This document shows positions 60,415 to 64,000 of a stretch of DNA of 64,000 bases, in pieces. The DNA comes from Sphingomonas azotifigens NBRC 15497 (GTDB lineage Bacteria; Pseudomonadota; Alphaproteobacteria; Sphingomonadales; Sphingomonadaceae): NCBI RefSeq assembly GCF_002091475.1, contig NZ_BCTR01000001.1, forward strand, positions 1 to 64,000, given 5' to 3'. The notes beneath the pieces are model-generated. The model did not search any database. It worked only from the letters and a program-made list of their open reading frames with translations, and was not told the DNA's origin. How positions within the stretch are numbered: position 1 is the stretch's first letter; each line of letters opens with the position of its first letter. The position numbers and the translations under genes were made by a program.

Positions 60415-61338
60415 ATGACTGCAGCCAAGACGCTTTGGACCGGCGTCTATCCCGCGGCGACGACCCAGTTCGCCGAGGATCTTTCGATCGATCTCGAAGC
60501 CACCCAGCGCACCCAGACCGCGCTGGTCGATGACGGCGTCGACGGCCTGATCCTGCTCGGCACCTGTGGCGAGAACAATTCGCTCGAGCCCGACGAAAAG
60601 CGTCTCGTGCTGAAGGCGGGCGTCGAGGCGGTGGGCGGCCGGGTGCCGCTGGTCGCCGGCGTTTCCGAATTCACCACCGCTCGCGCCATCGACTATGCCC
60701 GTGATGCCGAGAAGATCGGTGTCGATGCGCTGATGCTGCTGCCGGCGATGGTCTATGTGCCTAAGGCCGAGGAACTGGAGGCGCATTTCCGCGCGGTGGC
60801 GGCGGCGACCTCGCTGCCGATCATGCTCTACAACAACCCGCCCGCCTATCGCGTGTCGATCGGCACCGATACGCTGGACCGCCTTACCGACGTGCCGAAC
60901 ATCGTCGCCGTCAAGGAAAGTGCGCCCGATCCGCGCCGCTTCACCGACCTGTTCAACCGCTATGGCGATCGCTACACGCTGATGGCCGGGCTGGACGACG
61001 TCGCGCTTGAAGGCCTGTTCCTCGGCGCCTCGGGCTGGGTCTCGGGCCTCACCAGCGCCTTTCCGGAAGAGTCGGTGCGGCTGGTCGCGGCGTTCAACGA
61101 AGGCCGCTTCGACGAGGCACGCGCGATTTATCGCTGGTTCATGCCGCTGCTCCACCTCGATGCGGAACATGACCTTGTCCAGTCGATCAAGCTCGCCGAG
61201 CAGATCATGGGCCGCGGCAGCGAGCGTGTCCGCCTGCCGCGTCTGCCGCTCTCGGGTGACCGCCGCGCGCAGGTCATCCGTTGGGTTGAGGAAGCCGCAG
61301 CGACGCGGCCGAGCCAGCGCCAGGCAAAAGCGGCCTGA
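60415..61338 (+). CDS. Dihydrodipicolinate synthase-family enzyme, probably pyrroline-4-hydroxy-2-carboxylate deaminase
   Basis: This 307-residue class I aldolase of the DapA/NanA fold has the Schiff-base Lys 167 (NIVAVKES) and Tyr 139 (IMLYNNPPAYR), with the opening GVYPAATTQFAEDLSIDLEATQRTQTALVDDGVDGLILLGTCGENNSL. DapA itself has GTTGE where this has GTCGE. The hydroxyproline epimerase gene follows directly, which makes the deaminase of the bacterial trans-4-hydroxyproline pathway the best reading; a sugar-acid aldolase is the alternative. ATG 60415 follows AAGGAGG. Confidence 0.82.
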   Translation: MTAAKTLWTGVYPAATTQFAEDLSIDLEATQRTQTALVDDGVDGLILLGTCGENNSLEPDEKRLVLKAGVEAVGGRVPLVAGVSEFTTARAIDYARDAEKIGVDALMLLPAMVYVPKAEELEAHFRAVAAATSLPIMLYNNPPAYRVSIGTDTLDRLTDVPNIVAVKESAPDPRRFTDLFNRYGDRYTLMAGLDDVALEGLFLGASGWVSGLTSAFPEESVRLVAAFNEGRFDEARAIYRWFMPLLHLDAEHDLVQSIKLAEQIMGRGSERVRLPRLPLSGDRRAQVIRWVEEAAATRPSQRQAKAA

Positions 61339-61346
61339 TCGCGTCC

Positions 61347-62345
61347 ATGCGCCACACCTTCTTCTGCATCGACGGCCACACCGCAGGCAACCCGGTGCGG
61401 CTGGTGGCGGGCGGCGCGCCGCTGCTGCGCGGCGGCGACATGCTGGCGCGGCGCGCCGATTTCCTGGAGCGGTTCGACTGGATCCGCACCGGCCTGTGTT
61501 TCGAGCCGCGCGGGCATGACATGATGTCGGGCGGGTTCCTCTACCCGCCCACCCGCGAGGACGCCGATTGCGGCATCCTGTTCATCGAGACCTCGGGCTG
61601 CCTGCCGATGTGCGGGCACGGCACGATCGGCATGGTCACCTTCGGGCTGGAGCACGGGCTGATCACGCCGCGCACGCCGGGGCAGCTGCGCATCGAAGTG
61701 CCGGCGGGGGTGATCGACATCGCCTATGGCATGGGGGGCGACCGGGTGCGCTGGGTGCGCATCCGCAACGTGCCCGCCTATGTCGCCGCGCGCGGCATCG
61801 AGGTGGAGGTGCCGGGCTTCGGCCCGCTCCGTATCGACGTCTCCTATGGCGGCAACTACTACGCGATCATCGAGCCGCAGGGGCCGTACACCGGCCTCGA
61901 TGATCTCGGCGCCTCGCGCATCGTCGAGCTCAGCCGCACGATCCGCGCGCTGGTGCGCGATAAGGTGGAGCCGGTCCACCCGCTCGACGACCGCATCCGC
62001 GGCGTCAGCCACGTCCTCTGGGCCGACAAGCCGAAGGGCGAGGGGGCCGATGGCCGCAACGCCGTTTTCTACGGCGAACGTGCGATCGATCGCAGCCCGT
62101 GCGGCACCGGCACTTCCGCGCGGCTCGCGCATCTCGAGCAGCAGGGGCGGCTGAACGTCGGCGACCGCTTCGTCCATGAAAGCTATATCGGCAGCCGGTT
62201 CATCGGCCGGGTCGAGGAAGCGGTGATGGTGGGCGACCGGCCCGGCATCATTCCCTCGATCGAAGGCTCGGCGATCGCCACTGGTTTCAACACTATCTGG
62301 ATTGACCGCGAGGACCCGTTCTGGGCCGGCTTCTCGGTCGTCTGA
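61347..62345 (+). CDS. 4-hydroxyproline 2-epimerase (proline racemase family)
   Basis: This 332-residue proline-racemase-fold enzyme has both catalytic cysteines: Cys 89 in MCGHGTIG and Cys 252 in SPCGTGTSAR. The pair marks a two-base epimerase rather than the dehydratase branch, which has Thr at the second position. The opening FFCIDGHTAGNPVRLV and the segment RSPCGTG...EGSAIATGFNTIWID are typical of 4-hydroxyproline 2-epimerases, which convert trans-4-L-hydroxyproline to cis-4-D-hydroxyproline. It starts eight bases after the DapA-family gene. Confidence 0.9.
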   Translation: MRHTFFCIDGHTAGNPVRLVAGGAPLLRGGDMLARRADFLERFDWIRTGLCFEPRGHDMMSGGFLYPPTREDADCGILFIETSGCLPMCGHGTIGMVTFGLEHGLITPRTPGQLRIEVPAGVIDIAYGMGGDRVRWVRIRNVPAYVAARGIEVEVPGFGPLRIDVSYGGNYYAIIEPQGPYTGLDDLGASRIVELSRTIRALVRDKVEPVHPLDDRIRGVSHVLWADKPKGEGADGRNAVFYGERAIDRSPCGTGTSARLAHLEQQGRLNVGDRFVHESYIGSRFIGRVEEAVMVGDRPGIIPSIEGSAIATGFNTIWIDREDPFWAGFSVV

Positions 62346-62371
62346 TCACACAAAAATCTGGGGGAGCGTGC

Positions 62372-63778
62372 ATGGGGTTTTGGGGACCTATCAAGCCGAT
62401 CGAACGGAGCACGGGTTCCAATGCGCATCGGCTGCGCCCCAGCCTGTCCTGGCCGCATCTGATCGCGCTGGGGGTCGGCGCGATCGTCGGCACCGGCATC
62501 TACACGCTGACCGGGGTCGGCGCCGAGCGGGCAGGGCCTGCGGTGATCCTCGCCTTCGTGATTGCAGGTGCGGTCTGCGCCTGTGCCGCGCTTGCCTATG
62601 CCGAGCTGGCGACGATGATCCCCGCCGCCGGCAGCGCCTATACCTATAGCTACTCCGTGCTCGGCGAGACGATCGCCTGGGTGGTCGGCTGGAGCCTGAT
62701 CCTCGAATATTCGCTGGCCTGCTCGGCGGTGGCGGTCGGCTGGTCCGGCTATCTGGTCGGCTGGCTGCAATCGGCGGGGGTGCATCTGCCGCCGCTGCTG
62801 CTCCAGGGGCCGCATGCCGGGGGTCTCGTCAATCTGCCGGCGGTGCTCGTCTCCTTCGCGATCGCCGGTATGCTGATGCTCGGCACCCGCGAGAGCGCGA
62901 CGCTCAACATCGTGCTCGTTATCATCAAGCTCGTCGCGCTCGCCGTGTTCGTCGCGCTGGCGCTGCCGGGCTTCGACGCCGCCAACTTCCACCCCTTCCT
63001 GCCCCACGGTTTTGCCAGCCATGCCGAGGGCACCGCGACGCGGGGCGTGATGGCGGCGGCCGCGATCGTGTTTTTCGCCTTTTACGGCTTCGACGCCGTT
63101 GCGACCTCCGCCGAGGAAGCCAAGAAGCCGGGCCGTGACCTGACCATCGGCATCGTCGGTTCGATGGCGCTGTGCACCACCATCTATATCCTCGTCGCGG
63201 TCGCCGCGGTGGGTGCGATGTCCACCACCACGCTCGGCAATTCGCCCGAGCCGCTGGCGCTGGTGCTGCGTACGCTCGGCCACCCTTTCGCCGCCTGGGC
63301 GATCGCCGCTGCCGCGCTGGTCGCGTTGCCGTCGGTCATCCTGGTGATGATGTACGGTCAGAGCCGCATCTTCTTCGTGATGGCGCGCGACGGGCTGTTG
63401 CCGCGCGCGCTCGCCAAGGTCTCGCCGCGCACCGGCGCGCCGGTGCTGGTCACCGGCATCACCGGACTGTTCGTGGCCGCCGTCGCCGGCTTCCTGCGGC
63501 TGGACGAGATTGCCGAGCTCGCCAATGCCGGCACGCTGATCGCGTTCATCGCAGTGGGCCTCTGCATGATGCTGCTGCGCCGCCGCGCGCCCGATGCGCC
63601 GCGGATCTTCCGCTGCCCGCAGCCCTATCTGATCGGTACGCTGGCGGTGCTGGGCTGCCTCTACCTGCTCTTCTCGCTGCCGGAGAAGACGCTGGTCCGC
63701 TTCCTGATCTGGAACCTCGCCGGTCTTGCCGTCTATTTCCTCTATGGCCGCGCGCGCAGCGTGCTGGCGCGCGGCTGA
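62372..63778 (+). CDS. APC-family amino-acid permease
   Basis: This 468-residue amino-acid transporter has about twelve membrane segments. The family signature GVGAIVGTGIYTLTGVGAERAGPAVILAFVIAGAVCACAALAYAELATMIPAAGSAYTYSYSVLGE is near the N-terminus, and the central FFAFYGFDAVATSAEEAKKPGRDL is diagnostic of the cationic amino-acid branch. Beside hydroxyproline catabolic genes it probably carries hydroxyproline or a hydroxyproline-containing product into the cell. ATG 62372 follows GGGGGAG. Confidence 0.9.
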   Translation: MGFWGPIKPIERSTGSNAHRLRPSLSWPHLIALGVGAIVGTGIYTLTGVGAERAGPAVILAFVIAGAVCACAALAYAELATMIPAAGSAYTYSYSVLGETIAWVVGWSLILEYSLACSAVAVGWSGYLVGWLQSAGVHLPPLLLQGPHAGGLVNLPAVLVSFAIAGMLMLGTRESATLNIVLVIIKLVALAVFVALALPGFDAANFHPFLPHGFASHAEGTATRGVMAAAAIVFFAFYGFDAVATSAEEAKKPGRDLTIGIVGSMALCTTIYILVAVAAVGAMSTTTLGNSPEPLALVLRTLGHPFAAWAIAAAALVALPSVILVMMYGQSRIFFVMARDGLLPRALAKVSPRTGAPVLVTGITGLFVAAVAGFLRLDEIAELANAGTLIAFIAVGLCMMLLRRRAPDAPRIFRCPQPYLIGTLAVLGCLYLLFSLPEKTLVRFLIWNLAGLAVYFLYGRARSVLARG

Positions 63779-63782
63779 GGGC

Positions 63783-64000
63783 CTACCCGTTCAGCTGGCG
63801 ACGCAGATCGGCGAGGGTGCCTTCGATGTGCGCACGCGCGAGAGCGCGGGCCCGGGGACCGTCGCCCTTCTCCCACGCGTGGATCAGGTCGGCGTGCTCC
63901 AGATGCGCCCGGTCCTCGCGGCCGGCAGGCTCGAGATGCTTGTGGACATAGCGCTCGGAAAGGATCTGCAGCCGTTCGACCAGTTGGGTGGTGAGCAGCC
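63783..64000 (-). CDS. C-terminal part of a GntR/FCD-family regulator (runs off the window)
   Basis: The last 72 codons of a minus-strand gene are present: LLTTQLVERLQILSERYVHKHLEPAGREDRAHLEHADLIHAWEKGDGPRARALARAHIEGTLADLRRQLNG. This is the final helical bundle of an FCD domain, with His in EHADLIHAWEKGD and ARAHIEGT as in GntR family members. It converges on the permease gene and is the likely regulator of the hydroxyproline cluster. The DNA-binding domain lies outside the window. Confidence 0.82.
   Translation of the reverse strand, partial: LLTTQLVERLQILSERYVHKHLEPAGREDRAHLEHADLIHAWEKGDGPRARALARAHIEGTLADLRRQLNG

Overview
The window is GC-rich DNA whose gene content points to a sphingomonad alphaproteobacterium (Sphingomonas or a close relative; an inference from content, not a database match). 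The indicators are three large TonB-dependent receptors, a SapC/flavin-halogenase pair, a PEP-CTERM protein, a TorF-type barrel and an RPA-family plasmid initiator. A complete replication and partition module (repA-parB-parA with parS-like palindromes, an AT-rich stretch and about 22-bp iterons, 7.25-11.3 kb) lies in the middle of metabolic genes. The window is therefore probably part of a secondary replicon (large plasmid or chromid) rather than the main chromosome.

Layout. 0.3-3.5 kb: an Mfd-like helicase paralogue. 3.6-6.3 kb: a small exported protein, a ThuA-fold protein with an M20 peptidase, and a DUF6894 protein. 6.4-12.1 kb: an unknown H-x-E-H-T protein, the replication origin, repA, parS, parB, parA and a Phd/ParE toxin-antitoxin pair. 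12.1-20 kb: a small LuxR-type regulator, a GntR/FadR regulator, gluconokinase, a double pectate-lyase-3 protein and a TonB receptor, which look like one carbohydrate-use locus; two of its promoter regions share a 20-bp motif. 20.2-24.5 kb: a small membrane protein, then a hybrid histidine kinase overlapping a REC-GGDEF-EAL protein. 24.5-32.1 kb: a TetR repressor with three matching operators and an RND efflux operon. 32.2-42.6 kb: LacI, MFS sugar transporter, GH3 glycosidase, TonB receptor, SapC and flavin halogenase, tied together by GACAnCGnTGTC palindromes; the GH3 gene has a leader ORF with an internal terminator. 42.6-46.7 kb: a PEP-CTERM protein and an ECF sigma / anti-sigma / subtilase / barrel operon, whose two promoter regions share TTGAACC-N17-CACTRA. 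46.7-53.6 kb: a 1245-residue LamG protein, an ABC exporter and a winged-helix protein. 53.8-55.4 kb: a PAP2 protein and a decayed patch holding a kptA remnant and an IS5-type transposase remnant. 55.4-64 kb: TonB receptor, GH43, DapA-family enzyme, hydroxyproline epimerase, amino-acid permease and the end of a GntR regulator.

Two assemblies deserve most attention. The first is the ECF cassette: its anti-sigma factor carries an extracytoplasmic domain resembling a subtilase propeptide and is translationally coupled to a subtilase gene. The second is the last cluster: three intergenic copies of AATAYRKTATACGA link a TonB receptor and a GH43 enzyme to 4-hydroxyproline catabolism, which would fit use of arabinosylated, hydroxyproline-rich plant wall glycopeptides. 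No tRNA, rRNA or CRISPR array was seen.
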